Shown: positions 17,923-25,713 of the stretch, piece by piece
Layout of the letters: each line of letters opens with the position of its first letter
Position numbering within the stretch: position 1 is the stretch's first letter
Source of the DNA: an uncultured Lentisphaeria bacterium
GTDB lineage: Bacteria; Verrucomicrobiota; Lentisphaeria; Victivallales; UBA1829
Assembly: GCA_949287225.1 (NCBI GenBank)
Contig: CASEFP010000252.1
Location: 1 to 32,865 of the forward strand
DNA length: 32,865 bases
Direction: 5' to 3'
Notes under the pieces: model-generated
Seen by the model: the letters and a program-made list of their open reading frames with translations, nothing else
Told to the model about the DNA's origin: nothing
Database searches by the model: none
Program-made: the position numbers and the translations under genes

Positions 17923-17949
17923 ATATTACGTTTTTTATTTTCGTAATAC
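17923..17949 (-). promoter_or_regulatory. NikR-like operator palindrome
   Basis: ATATTAC (17923-17929) and GTAATAC (17943-17949) form an inverted repeat with a 13-bp spacer; one more G/C pair extends each arm inwards. It overlaps the last bases of the -10 box of the operon promoter. The half-sites resemble the GTRTTAC/GTAAYAC type known for NikR outside the enterobacteria, and nikR is the next gene upstream. Assignment to NikR is inference. Confidence 0.65.
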
Positions 17950-17977
17950 TATAAAAGTCTTCTTTCCGCGACATCAA
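17948..17977 (-). promoter_or_regulatory. Promoter of the metal-uptake operon
   Basis: On the - strand TTGATG (17977-17972) and TATAGT (17953-17948) are 18 bp apart. The -10 box runs directly into the palindrome at 17923-17949, so a bound repressor would block polymerase. Confidence 0.55.
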
Positions 17978-18022
17978 ATCCAGCTTAAAGTCATCCGTCT
18001 CCCGCAGTGACATCTTCCGTTT

Positions 18023-18439
18023 TTATCGGAAGGCTCTTCCCATACTTCCGGCTGTCAGTTCGGCCTTCAGAACCCCCTTGAGACGTTTCAGGGAAGCTGC
18101 CAGTTTTTCAATTTCACTGCCGCACCCGCGGATCATGATCATCTCCGCACAGATTTCGTGGCTCAGATGAACATGTGTCGAGGCAAGAACATGAACGGAA
18201 GAATGATGCTGCAGATCAATCAGTTTTCCGGCCAGGCCCCGCTGATGGTGGTTGTAGATCAGAGAGAGTGTGCCGACGACTTCCTCGCCTGAAATCCATT
18301 CCCGGCGGGCAATCTGGCTGCGGATCAGATCCCGGATGTATTCCGAACGGTTTTCATAACCGTCCTTCCCCTGCATGGATGCGAGCTGTTCCAGCAGGGA
18401 TTCCTCCAGCGAAAGGCTGATACGAACCAGTTTTGCCAT
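18023..18439 (-). CDS. nikR: NikR nickel-responsive transcription regulator
   Basis: A 138-residue protein with the two NikR domains: an N-terminal ribbon-helix-helix DNA-binding part (residues 1-~50; 'VRISLSLEESLLEQLASM', 'YENRSEYIRDLIRSQI') and a C-terminal ACT-like metal-sensing domain. The high-affinity nickel ligands of E. coli NikR (H76, H87, H89, C95) all have counterparts at a constant +2 offset: H78, H89, H91 and C97, in 'LQHHSSVHVLASTHVHLSHEIC'-type sequence. The length equals that of typical NikR. Start ATG at 18439 follows AGGA. Nickel-loaded NikR represses nickel import genes, and the neighbouring operon with a palindrome on its promoter is the obvious target. Cobalt response is known for some relatives, so the metal should be tested. 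Confidence 0.93.
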   Translation of the reverse strand: MAKLVRISLSLEESLLEQLASMQGKDGYENRSEYIRDLIRSQIARREWISGEEVVGTLSLIYNHHQRGLAGKLIDLQHHSSVHVLASTHVHLSHEICAEMIMIRGCGSEIEKLAASLKRLKGVLKAELTAGSMGRAFR

Positions 18440-18838
18440 AATTCCTACTCAGTGTTGTAAACGATTTGTCTATCCAGTACCTTAACATATCATCCGTCAT
18501 TTTTCAAATCCCGAATCATCCGGGCGCTGCTTCATTTTTGTCCTGACCGGAACGGAAAACGGACACCGTTTTCACAATGCACCGCACGGTATATACTCCG
18601 GAGCCATCGCAAAATCAGAAGTCAATAGAGTTTCCGAATTACGATCTTATCCCGCTTTATGGCTGCAAACAGAAAAAGCGTGGGTTGTGACTATCGTGGC
18701 TTATTTTTCATCTCGGAGGCAAACTTTTTCAGGAAATGCGTTCATTTCCGGAACTTAAGCATGTAAAACGGCTCCTGCAGACCGCAAGTTTGTTCTGCAG
18801 AATCATGAGAAGAATTTCCAGAATGCTTTTTTCCCTGG
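18440..18838. other. Divergent intergenic region between nikR and the CBM9-like lipoprotein gene
   Basis: No gene is seen in these ~400 bases; + strand frames that start here merely extend the lipoprotein gene upstream of its true start. A perfect hairpin GAAAACGG-aca-CCGTTTTC lies at 18555-18573, with a 3-nt loop like those of the hairpin arrays at 27.4 and 32.7 kb. No clear NikR-type palindrome was found before nikR. Confidence 0.5.
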
Positions 18839-18867
18839 TTGACAATCCCGCATCCCCTGTGTATATT
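18839..18867 (+). promoter_or_regulatory. Sigma70-type promoter of the CBM9-like lipoprotein gene
   Basis: TTGACA at 18839-18844 and TATATT at 18862-18867 are exactly 17 bp apart. It lies ~34 bp before the ATG at 18901 and supports that start over frame-extending starts further upstream. Confidence 0.75.
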
Positions 18868-18900
18868 TTGATTTTCAAACTCAAACAAAGGAGAATCATC

Positions 18901-19704
18901 ATGCAAGCCGTTTCCCTGTCGCTCCGCGGACTCGTTCCGGTATTTTCGCTTCTGCTGCTGGCATCCTGCACGCACGACTATGACGCGGAATTTGAAAAGC
19001 GCTTCGGAGCAGATGCGCCGAGAGAGAAAGTCGTTGCAGTCAAAACCGCCGCTGCAATAACCCTTGACGGGAACCTGAACGAAGGGGCCTGGAAGAAAGC
19101 TCCCGCTTATCAATTTCAGCTGCCCGCCCGCAATTTCGGCGTCGTAATGCCGAAGGTTGCAAAAAATCCCGATCCGTTTGAATCCGGAACAGTCAAACTC
19201 CTTTATGATGACAAGTACCTTTACATCGGCGCCGTCCTGCACGATTCCGACGTCGTTCAGTATGGCAGAGAGGATCAGGCTCACCTCTATCAGCAGGGCG
19301 ATACCTTTGAAATCTTCCTGAAATCCGAAAAATCTCCGAAATACTGGGAGCTCTACGCCACACCGAACGGAAAGAGAACAACCTATATCTTCGAATCCCG
19401 CGGCTACGCACGTTACGACTGGGGGACGCTGAATCCGACCTTCCGGACCGCGGCAACGGTCCAGGGCACTCTCAATCAATACAATGACAAGGATAAAAGC
19501 TGGACCGTCGAAGTCGCGGTTCCCATTCAAATGCTGGAAGAGCTCACAGGCGTGAAGTTCAACAACGCGGGAAAATGGACGGTCCTTCTCTCCCGTTATA
19601 ATTACAACTTCGGACAGAAAAACACCCAGCTCAGCTCTGTTCCGCAGCTTCCGCAGGCAAATTATCACCTGATCGAATACTACGCTGAACTCGTGCTCAA
19701 ATAA
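18901..19704 (+). CDS. Exported lipoprotein with CBM9-like domain
   Basis: A 267-residue lipoprotein: signal peptide with the hydrophobic run 'LVPVFSLLLLASC' and lipid-accepting Cys23. The mature protein reads as one carbohydrate-binding module of the CBM9-like type: 'ITLDGNLNEGAWKKAPAY' at the N-terminus, 'VKLLYDDKYLYIGAVLHD', 'DTFEIFLKS', 'WELYATPNGKR' and 'WTVEVAVPIQML', which matches the family pattern of an outer beta sandwich. No catalytic domain is attached. The ATG at 18901 is chosen because AAAGGAG stands 8 nt before it and a strong promoter lies just upstream; the longer frame from 18736 has no ribosome site and would hide the signal peptide. It is a single-gene unit closed by a strong terminator. 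A surface glycan-binding role is likely but the ligand is unknown. Confidence 0.85.
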   Translation: MQAVSLSLRGLVPVFSLLLLASCTHDYDAEFEKRFGADAPREKVVAVKTAAAITLDGNLNEGAWKKAPAYQFQLPARNFGVVMPKVAKNPDPFESGTVKLLYDDKYLYIGAVLHDSDVVQYGREDQAHLYQQGDTFEIFLKSEKSPKYWELYATPNGKRTTYIFESRGYARYDWGTLNPTFRTAATVQGTLNQYNDKDKSWTVEVAVPIQMLEELTGVKFNNAGKWTVLLSRYNYNFGQKNTQLSSVPQLPQANYHLIEYYAELVLK

Positions 19705-19728
19705 CCGTTTCCTGCCACTCGATCTTCT

Positions 19729-19767
19729 GCCCGGCCGTCTCAGAAAAATGATGCGGCCGGGCTTTTT
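19729..19767 (+). terminator. Strong Rho-independent terminator
   Basis: GCCCGGCCG (19729-19737) pairs perfectly with CGGCCGGGC (19754-19762), followed by TTTTT. It closes the CBM9-like lipoprotein gene. Confidence 0.92.
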
Positions 19768-19925
19768 CCGTACACAGGGCGGCAACTGCGCCCTCGATGA
19801 GTGCACTGCAAAGTATCCGCTCGGGCTTTTGTCGAGAAGAAAGGACACAAACCGTGGAGACAGACACCCAGTGAACAGGTACGTCTTCCGGCTGTGATGT
19901 CAGACAGGAGTTCTGCTTAAGAAAC

Positions 19926-19959
19926 AAAAAAGTCAGTGCCTCCGCGAGAAAGCACTGAC
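19926..19959 (-). terminator. Rho-independent terminator of the TolC-family gene
   Basis: On the - strand GTCAGTGC (19959-19952) pairs with GCACTGAC (19939-19932), followed by a run of six T (19931-19926). It is 25 bp beyond the TolC-like stop codon. Confidence 0.88.
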
Positions 19960-19984
19960 GAAAAAAACACGGAGAAAAAGCGTC

Positions 19985-21481
19985 TTATTTCTGTTCCGCT
20001 TTCGCAATTTCGGTCCGCGCCTCCGCCTGGGCGTTTTTCAGCTCGTCGGTAAGCCCCTTCAGATCCTTGTCGGACATGCTGCGGATTCCGATGGCATTGA
20101 GCAGCCGGTAATAGGAAACATAATAGTTGCCGAGCGCCATGATGCGCTGGATGTCGCTTTCCGCGGTCGTCAGACGGATATGATCCAGTTCAAGCCGGGA
20201 GAGATCGCCGGTGATCTGCTGATTCTTCAGCGAATTCGTCAGATGGGTATTGTAATTCTCAAACGTTCTGGTGTTCGTATCGAGAATCTCCTTGTTCGCC
20301 ATGATGTCGGCATGGGCAATCCGGACCTGTGCCATCACGGTAATCGCCTGCCCGTAGGAACGGACCTGTTCCGCCTCCACCTGCGCGTCATAGCTCATGT
20401 ATTCGCCGATCTTCTGCGGAATCTTCAGAAGATTGAAGGCGGACTGAATGCCGAGCTCCCACCAGTTCTCCTTGTAGAGGAACGAATTGTTGCTGTTGTT
20501 GAAATCGGCAAAAAGTCTCGCGCTCGGGAACATGGAGAGCAGCACTTTTCTGCACTCGATCACGTTGATGTGCTTCTGCATGTCAATCTCGTAAAGCTCG
20601 GGACGCTTCATCAAGGCAATCTGCTCCATAAGCTCCATCTCGGGGAACTTGAATTCCGGCACTTTCGCCAGAACGGAATCATCGACCGTGATATTCGCCG
20701 TCGGATAGAATCCGAGCAGGGAGCGCAGCTCAATGCAGGCATTCTGATAATCCAGCACATAGCCGGTCAGTCTTCGTTCCATCTCAATAAAGCGGCTGGT
20801 CTCGTCAAACGCGCGGAACGGCGTGATTTTCTTGGCGTCACTGAGTTTTTTGATCAGCGTGTAACGGTCACGGCATGTATTGAGGAGACCGCGGGTAATG
20901 TTGATCGCGCGCTGTGCCGCCGCAACCTGAAAATAGACGCGGACCACATCAAGCGTCAGATTCTGGGAGACGCGCTCCGTTCGCTGCTGCCGCATCAGAT
21001 AACGGTCGTGCGCCTGCTGCGAATTGAAGAAGGCGAGACCGAAGTCCATGATGCTCAGAGCAAAATCAATATTGAACGTATTGATGTTCCGGTCGGAACT
21101 CGTGCTGGCTCCATAGGTTGCACCCCCGGACCGGTAAGCACGGCTGCTGGAAGCCGGCGTATTGGAACGGCCCGTGAAATTATTGTTGATGTTGATTTCG
21201 GGAAGCATGCCGAGGAGTTCCGCGGTCCGCATTTCGTGGGCGACCGCCTCCTCCAGTTTACTGACCTTCACATCCAGGTTGTTCTCATGGGCGAGGCGGA
21301 TACATTCGGGAAGAGTAAGCCGGACATCCTGCGGCAGTTCCTTGAACTGCGATCTCTCAAAATGCAGCCGCGCATAATTGGCGCGTTCCATGCGGAAATC
21401 TTCCTCGCTTTTGCAGCCGGCAAGGGCAAATATGGCGGCAGCTCCAAGCGCCATGACCACGGAAACATACGTCTTCAGCAT
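19985..21481 (-). CDS. TolC-family outer-membrane efflux lipoprotein
   Basis: A 498-residue TolC-like outer-membrane factor. It begins with a lipoprotein signal peptide (lipobox LAGC, Cys23). The body has the duplicated helical-hairpin layout: 'LTLPECIRLAHENNLDVKVSKLEEAVAHEMR' type opening helix, 'LLGMLPEININNNFTGR' as the first beta-barrel strand region, a central 'NACIELRSLLGFYP', then 'LMKRPELYEIDMQKHINVIECRK', 'MFPSARLFADFNNS' and 'TTAESDIQRIMALGNYYVSYYRLLNAIG' in the second half. TolC-type trimers form the outer-membrane channel of tripartite efflux or type I secretion systems. No membrane-fusion or inner-membrane pump gene is adjacent; it is a single-gene unit with its own terminator, so its partners lie elsewhere. 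The ribosome site is GGAGTGATCTT before the ATG. Confidence 0.88.
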   Translation of the reverse strand: MLKTYVSVVMALGAAAIFALAGCKSEEDFRMERANYARLHFERSQFKELPQDVRLTLPECIRLAHENNLDVKVSKLEEAVAHEMRTAELLGMLPEININNNFTGRSNTPASSSRAYRSGGATYGASTSSDRNINTFNIDFALSIMDFGLAFFNSQQAHDRYLMRQQRTERVSQNLTLDVVRVYFQVAAAQRAINITRGLLNTCRDRYTLIKKLSDAKKITPFRAFDETSRFIEMERRLTGYVLDYQNACIELRSLLGFYPTANITVDDSVLAKVPEFKFPEMELMEQIALMKRPELYEIDMQKHINVIECRKVLLSMFPSARLFADFNNSNNSFLYKENWWELGIQSAFNLLKIPQKIGEYMSYDAQVEAEQVRSYGQAITVMAQVRIAHADIMANKEILDTNTRTFENYNTHLTNSLKNQQITGDLSRLELDHIRLTTAESDIQRIMALGNYYVSYYRLLNAIGIRSMSDKDLKGLTDELKNAQAEARTEIAKAEQK

Positions 21482-21575
21482 AAGATCACTCCGTTTGTTT
21501 AAAATCCGTTACAGAAACTTCAAAAGATGCCGTCCGCCGGAGCAACAGCATTTTTTGAATTTCCTGCAGAGACAG

Positions 21576-21601
21576 AAAAACCGGACGGGGACACCGTCCG
21601 G
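21576..21601 (-). terminator. Rho-independent terminator of the small hypothetical gene
   Basis: On the - strand CCGGACGG (21601-21594) pairs with CCGTCCGG (21588-21581) around a 5-nt loop, followed by TTTTT (21580-21576). Confidence 0.88.
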
Positions 21602-21611
21602 CAGTTCTTTC

Positions 21612-21857
21612 TTACTTCTTTGCGTTCGGATTCTTCTGGAGCACACCGGCATCCAGAAGCTTGTCAATCAGCTGCTGCATCGAGTTGAATGCCGCAAGAA
21701 ACCCCTGCGGAGGCATAATGATCCGGATGCTGGATTTCGATTCCGGAGCCGCACCGTCCTCTTTCGGCTGAAGTGTGACAAAGTCGTAACGAACCATTCC
21801 GCCCGCGAAATGGATCTGCCCGATTCCATCGGCATAGATTTCTTTTTTCTCGCTCAT
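21612..21857 (-). CDS. Small hypothetical protein (81 aa)
   Basis: An 81-residue soluble protein of unknown function. It has a good ribosome site (AAGGAAGGAT) before its ATG and a strong terminator directly after its stop, which makes it a genuine short gene. The sequence has an N-terminal beta part ('IYADGIGQIHFAGGMVRYDFVTL'-type), an acidic linker, a strand 'IRIIMPPQGFLAAF' and a C-terminal helix 'MQQLIDKLLDAG'. The layout loosely recalls DUF3467-type small proteins, but this is only a resemblance. It sits alone between the TolC-family gene and mraY. Confidence 0.75.
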   Translation of the reverse strand: MSEKKEIYADGIGQIHFAGGMVRYDFVTLQPKEDGAAPESKSSIRIIMPPQGFLAAFNSMQQLIDKLLDAGVLQKNPNAKK

Positions 21858-21968
21858 GTTGGTATCCTTCCTTGAAAAGTTTCATTTTTCACTGATTCTG
21901 CTTACACTACCGCAGTTTTGGAAAAATGCAAGCAAAAAAATGCGTCAATAAAATGATTCTTTCCATTT

Positions 21969-23153
21969 TCAGCGCAGTTTCAGCGTGGCGAGACCGATCA
22001 GGGCGCAGATTCCGGCAATGATCCAGAATCTTGTCACAATCTGTATCTCCGTCCACCCCTTCTGTTCAAAGTGGTGGTGAATCGGGGAACAGAGGAACAT
22101 CCGTTTTCCCGTAATTCTGAGACTGGCTACCTGAAGGATAACGGAAAATCCCTCCATCAGGAAGACAAAGCCGATCACGATCAGAAGGAACTGCTGTCCC
22201 ATCAGAACCGCGATCAGCCCGATGCTCCCGCCGAGCGGCAGACTCCCCGTATCGCCCATGAACACCGATGCCGGCTTGCAGTTGTACCAGAGGAACCCGA
22301 TGCACGCCCCCGCCATCGCCGAGGCGAACACGCTGATCTCGCCAAGCTCCGGAATGTAGGGAATCGAAAGGTATTTCGCGAAAACGACATGGCCGTGCAT
22401 ATACGCGACCGCCGCAAAGGAGAGCACGCAGAACACCGTGCATCCCGCCGCGAGTCCGTCCTTCCCGTCCGTGAGGTTCACCGCGTTGCTGAAAAACGTC
22501 ACGAGCAGAATGTTCGCCGCGAAAATCAGCCCGATCGCCAGAAGCCCCCACGATGCCGGAAACGAGAAGAGCGGTTCAGCCAGAAGCTGCGGCGGAAGAC
22601 AGAACTGAATCGACTCCCCCGCCGGCTTCAGACAGACCGGATCCTTGAAGAACGGAATCAGGAACTTGGTCGTCATCGTGTCGGGCATCTTGTAAATCAC
22701 ACAGAGCGCGGCAAAGCTCACCAGAACCTGAATCAGCATCTTCATTTTCCCGGACACGCCGTCACGGACTTTCCGCTCATACTTGACCTTGATGTAGTCG
22801 TCGTAAAAGCCGAGCCCCGTCAGCGGCAGCAGAAGCAGCAGAAAGACCAGCACCATGCGGTTGGAAAGGTCTCCCCAGAACACCGTCGAAAAGACGATTG
22901 AGAAGATGATCAGAAGCCCCCCCATCGTCGGGGTCTTGTCTTTCGAGTGGTCCACGAAACGCTCGTCCACCAGCCCCTCAAGCCGCGCCGACTTCGGCAC
23001 GCAGAACTGCTTCAGACGGCGGATCACCCACGGGCCGAGCAGAATCACCAGAAACATCGAGGTGAGCAGCGCGCAGCCCGAACGGAACGTCACATACTCG
23101 AACAGGCGCAGCGGACCGAAACTCCCGCGCAGATTCGCCAGAAGATAAAGCAT
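21969..23153 (-). CDS. mraY: Phospho-N-acetylmuramoyl-pentapeptide-transferase MraY
   Basis: A 394-residue membrane enzyme that transfers phospho-MurNAc-pentapeptide from UDP to undecaprenyl phosphate, giving lipid I in peptidoglycan synthesis. Signature segments are visible: 'DKTPTMGGLLI' near the N-terminus, 'GFYDDYIKV' with the paired aspartates, 'FFSNAVNLTDGKDGLAAG', 'VFMGDTGSLPLGG' and 'CSPIHHHFEQKGW', with about ten membrane segments. A ~55-residue insertion-like stretch between the third and fourth parts ('PFFKDPVCLKPAGESIQF' onward) is a little long but common in this phylum. I chose the ATG at 23153 (AGAGGA upstream), which fits family starts; a longer frame would overlap nrdJ. It is 22 nt behind nrdJ rather than within a mur/fts cluster, so the two are probably cotranscribed. 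Confidence 0.95.
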   Translation of the reverse strand: MLYLLANLRGSFGPLRLFEYVTFRSGCALLTSMFLVILLGPWVIRRLKQFCVPKSARLEGLVDERFVDHSKDKTPTMGGLLIIFSIVFSTVFWGDLSNRMVLVFLLLLLPLTGLGFYDDYIKVKYERKVRDGVSGKMKMLIQVLVSFAALCVIYKMPDTMTTKFLIPFFKDPVCLKPAGESIQFCLPPQLLAEPLFSFPASWGLLAIGLIFAANILLVTFFSNAVNLTDGKDGLAAGCTVFCVLSFAAVAYMHGHVVFAKYLSIPYIPELGEISVFASAMAGACIGFLWYNCKPASVFMGDTGSLPLGGSIGLIAVLMGQQFLLIVIGFVFLMEGFSVILQVASLRITGKRMFLCSPIHHHFEQKGWTEIQIVTRFWIIAGICALIGLATLKLR

Positions 23154-23175
23154 CGGATGCCGTCCTCTCCCGGAC

Positions 23176-25509
23176 TCAGCCGCACTTGCTGTGACCGCAG
23201 GCAAGACATTTCACGCAGTTTTCCTGCATGATCAGCTTGCGTTCATTGCAGACCGGGCAGATCAGCATTCCGTTGAACTGGTCGGCCGTCGGCGCACCCG
23301 CTTTCGGTGCTTCGGCCGCCGGCGCGGGTTCGGCTTTTTTCTCCGCCTTCTTCTTCTCATAATGCGCCGGCATGATGCCGATCTTCTCCAGATGCTTTTC
23401 GATCACGCGCCCGATGTCGGCGGCAAGCGACGGAATGTAGGTGCCCTCGCTGAAATAGCCGCCGTTGGGATCGTAGATGCTCTTGAGCTCCTCCACAAGG
23501 AAGCGCGGCGCGGGATCGTGCCGGAACACCGACGAAATCAGACGGGTCATCGCGACGATCCAGCTGAAATACTGGAGGTTCTTCGTATTGATGAAGATTT
23601 CATACGGACGGCGGCGCCCGTCCTCCTCGATCAGGTCGTTGATCGTCACATAGAGCGCATCCGCGGCAAGCGGCGTGCGGATCTTGTAGGTTGTACCCTC
23701 CAGTTCGACCGGACGTTTCGGCGGCTGCGGGCGGACGATCACCGGATGTTCGACGGCCTTCTTCTCCTCTTTTTCCTTTTTCTTCTTGTCCTCGTCGCGG
23801 ACCAGAATGCCTGTAATGTGTTCGGAAGGACGGAAGGTGGTGCATCCCTTGAGCCCCTTCTCGTAGGCTTTCATGTAAATATCCTTGAACGCCTCGTAGG
23901 GATAATCGGAGGGGATGTTGATGGTTTTGGAAATCGAGCTGTCCACATACTGCTGGAGTGCCGCCTGAATATTCAGGTGCTCTTCCGGGGAGATCTCCGC
24001 GGAGCTCACGAAACAGGCGGGCAGTTTCTTCGGATCGAATTCCGCGCCGCGCAGCTTCCGGTATTCGCTGTAGGCGTAATCGACGACTTCGGCATCGGTG
24101 GTGTCACCCTCCTTGCCGTTGCGGATCTTCCGCGTATACTTGAAGGCAAAAACCGGTTCGAGGCCGCTGGAGACGTTGCCCGCAAACAGACTGATCGTCC
24201 CGGTCGGCGCGATCGAGGTGAGATGAGAGTTCCGGATGCCGTATTTCCGGATGCCTTCGCGAATGTCGTCCGGGAGCTGGGAAATGAACGCGCCCTCCAG
24301 ATATTTCTCCTTGTCCAGCAGCGGAAACGCTCCTTTTTCCTTCGCGTTCTCGATACTGGCACGGTAGGCGGCATACGTGATCGTCTTCATGATCTCGGAA
24401 GCCATTGCCACGGACTCGGGCGAACCGTATTTGATTCCAAGCTGGATGAAGAGATCGGCAAGTCCGGTGATGCCGATTCCCATGCGGCGCTTGGATTTCG
24501 CCTCGGTCTCCTGCTGTTCAAGCGGATAGTTGCTCAGGTCGATCACGTTGTCGAGCATCCGGACCGCGGTGGTGATGGTCTGCCGGATGCCCTCCTTGTC
24601 GAGTTCCGCCGAGGAGGTGAAAGGATTCTTCGCAAAACGCGAGAGGTTGATGGAACCGAGAAGGCAGGCGCCGAAAGGCGGAAGCGGCTGTTCGCCGCAC
24701 GGATTCGTCGCGCAGATCTGTTCGCAGTAATAGAGGTTGTTCATCTTGTTGATGCGGTCGATCAGGATGAAGCCGGGCTCCGCGAAATCGTAGGTGGAGT
24801 GCATGATGAGCTCCCACAGATCGCGCGCCTTCACGGTCTTGTAGACTTTGCCGTCGAACACGAGATCCCACGGGGCATCCGCCTTGACCGCCTCAATGAA
24901 CTTGTTCGTGATCGCCACGGAGAGATTGAACATCTGGAGCGCGGCGTTGTTGCGCTTGGCGGTGATGAAGTTTTCAATATCCGGATGATCGCAGCGCATC
25001 ACGCCCATCTGGGCGCCGCGGCGCTGTCCCGCGCTCATGATCGTGCGGCAGGTGGAATCCAGAACCTGCATGAAGCTCAGCGGTCCGGAGGCGCTCGCCT
25101 CGCAACCCTTGATGTTGGAGCCGGCGGGGCGGATCGTGGAGAAGTCGAATCCGACGCCGCCGCCCTGTTTCTGCGTGAGGGCGGACTCCTTGACCGTCTC
25201 GAAGATGCCTTCGATGGAGTCGTTGATCTTGTTCATCACGAAGCAGTTGAACATCGTCACCTCGGTGCGCTTCGTGCCGGCGTTCGCGATGATCCGCCCG
25301 CCGGGGAGGAACTTGAACCCGGACATGATGCCGTAGAACTCCCTCTCCCATTTCGCGGGATCAACTTCATTCGCGGCGATTGCGTGCGCCACGCGCCGGA
25401 ATGTGTCCTCCGGTGAATTGTCCTTCGGGAGATCCCCGCCACCCTGATAACGATACTTCTTCGACCATATCTCGTACGATATGTCGTACCTGCCCTGCTC
25501 CGCGGCCAT
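23176..25509 (-). CDS. nrdJ: Adenosylcobalamin-dependent (class II) ribonucleotide reductase NrdJ
   Basis: A 777-residue class II ribonucleotide reductase, which makes deoxynucleotides using adenosylcobalamin and needs no oxygen. Visible landmarks are 'PGGRIIANAGTKR' and 'QKQGGGVGFDFSTIRPAG' near the N-terminus, 'RRGAQMGVMRCDHPDI', the active-site region 'ATNPCGEQPLPPFGAC' with the catalytic NPCGEQ, 'GITGLADLF' and 'IAPTGTISLFAGNVSSGLEP'. The C-terminus has a charged linker (KKKKEKEEKK), an Ala/Pro/Lys linker and a cysteine-rich tail 'ICPVCNERK...CVKCLACG' likely to bind zinc and to act in disulfide exchange. I chose the ATG at 25509, preceded by AAAGGA; a longer frame to 25557 has no ribosome site. 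No cobalamin riboswitch was recognised upstream. It explains why the cell would need cobalamin. Confidence 0.95.
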   Translation of the reverse strand: MAAEQGRYDISYEIWSKKYRYQGGGDLPKDNSPEDTFRRVAHAIAANEVDPAKWEREFYGIMSGFKFLPGGRIIANAGTKRTEVTMFNCFVMNKINDSIEGIFETVKESALTQKQGGGVGFDFSTIRPAGSNIKGCEASASGPLSFMQVLDSTCRTIMSAGQRRGAQMGVMRCDHPDIENFITAKRNNAALQMFNLSVAITNKFIEAVKADAPWDLVFDGKVYKTVKARDLWELIMHSTYDFAEPGFILIDRINKMNNLYYCEQICATNPCGEQPLPPFGACLLGSINLSRFAKNPFTSSAELDKEGIRQTITTAVRMLDNVIDLSNYPLEQQETEAKSKRRMGIGITGLADLFIQLGIKYGSPESVAMASEIMKTITYAAYRASIENAKEKGAFPLLDKEKYLEGAFISQLPDDIREGIRKYGIRNSHLTSIAPTGTISLFAGNVSSGLEPVFAFKYTRKIRNGKEGDTTDAEVVDYAYSEYRKLRGAEFDPKKLPACFVSSAEISPEEHLNIQAALQQYVDSSISKTINIPSDYPYEAFKDIYMKAYEKGLKGCTTFRPSEHITGILVRDEDKKKKEKEEKKAVEHPVIVRPQPPKRPVELEGTTYKIRTPLAADALYVTINDLIEEDGRRRPYEIFINTKNLQYFSWIVAMTRLISSVFRHDPAPRFLVEELKSIYDPNGGYFSEGTYIPSLAADIGRVIEKHLEKIGIMPAHYEKKKAEKKAEPAPAAEAPKAGAPTADQFNGMLICPVCNERKLIMQENCVKCLACGHSKCG

Positions 25510-25649
25510 TGTCTGTTCCTTTATTGTTTGAGATTGAAAGAAAAAACGCACATGCAAAGATAAGGAAATATGGCACGGACCGAAAAAATATCAATATGGA
25601 AATACAGGAGTTTTCCATACTTTTTTTCGGAAAATTTTTCTTTTGCGGG

Positions 25650-25677
25650 TTGACAAATCAAAAAGTGCGATTATACA
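25650..25677 (+). promoter_or_regulatory. Possible orphan + strand promoter
   Basis: TTGACA at 25650-25655 and TATACA at 25672-25677 are 16 bp apart on the + strand, in the 204-bp gap between two - strand genes. No + strand gene follows; it would give an RNA antisense to the end of the DUF4139 gene. It may be chance in an AT-rich gap. Confidence 0.35.
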
Positions 25678-25713
25678 ACCCTTGGTATAGGACCGGGAAA
25701 CAGACCACAACCT

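Noticed and set aside
18452..18488. Second NikR site before nikR (GTGTTGT...TTAACAT)
   Set aside because: Arms match poorly and the 23-bp spacer differs from the clear palindrome at 17923-17949.
20180..21502. 440-codon + strand open frame opposite the TolC-family gene
   Set aside because: A shadow frame; the - strand gene has a signal peptide, family motifs, ribosome site and terminator.
23191..25416. 741-codon + strand open frame opposite nrdJ
   Set aside because: It is a shadow of the GC-rich nrdJ coding strand; its protein is rich in Arg, Asp and Gly with no recognisable domain or ribosome site, while the opposite strand is an unmistakable NrdJ.
25510..25713. Cobalamin riboswitch before nrdJ
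   Set aside because: The 5' gap is AT-rich and only 204 bp, with no B12-box-like sequence that I could recognise.
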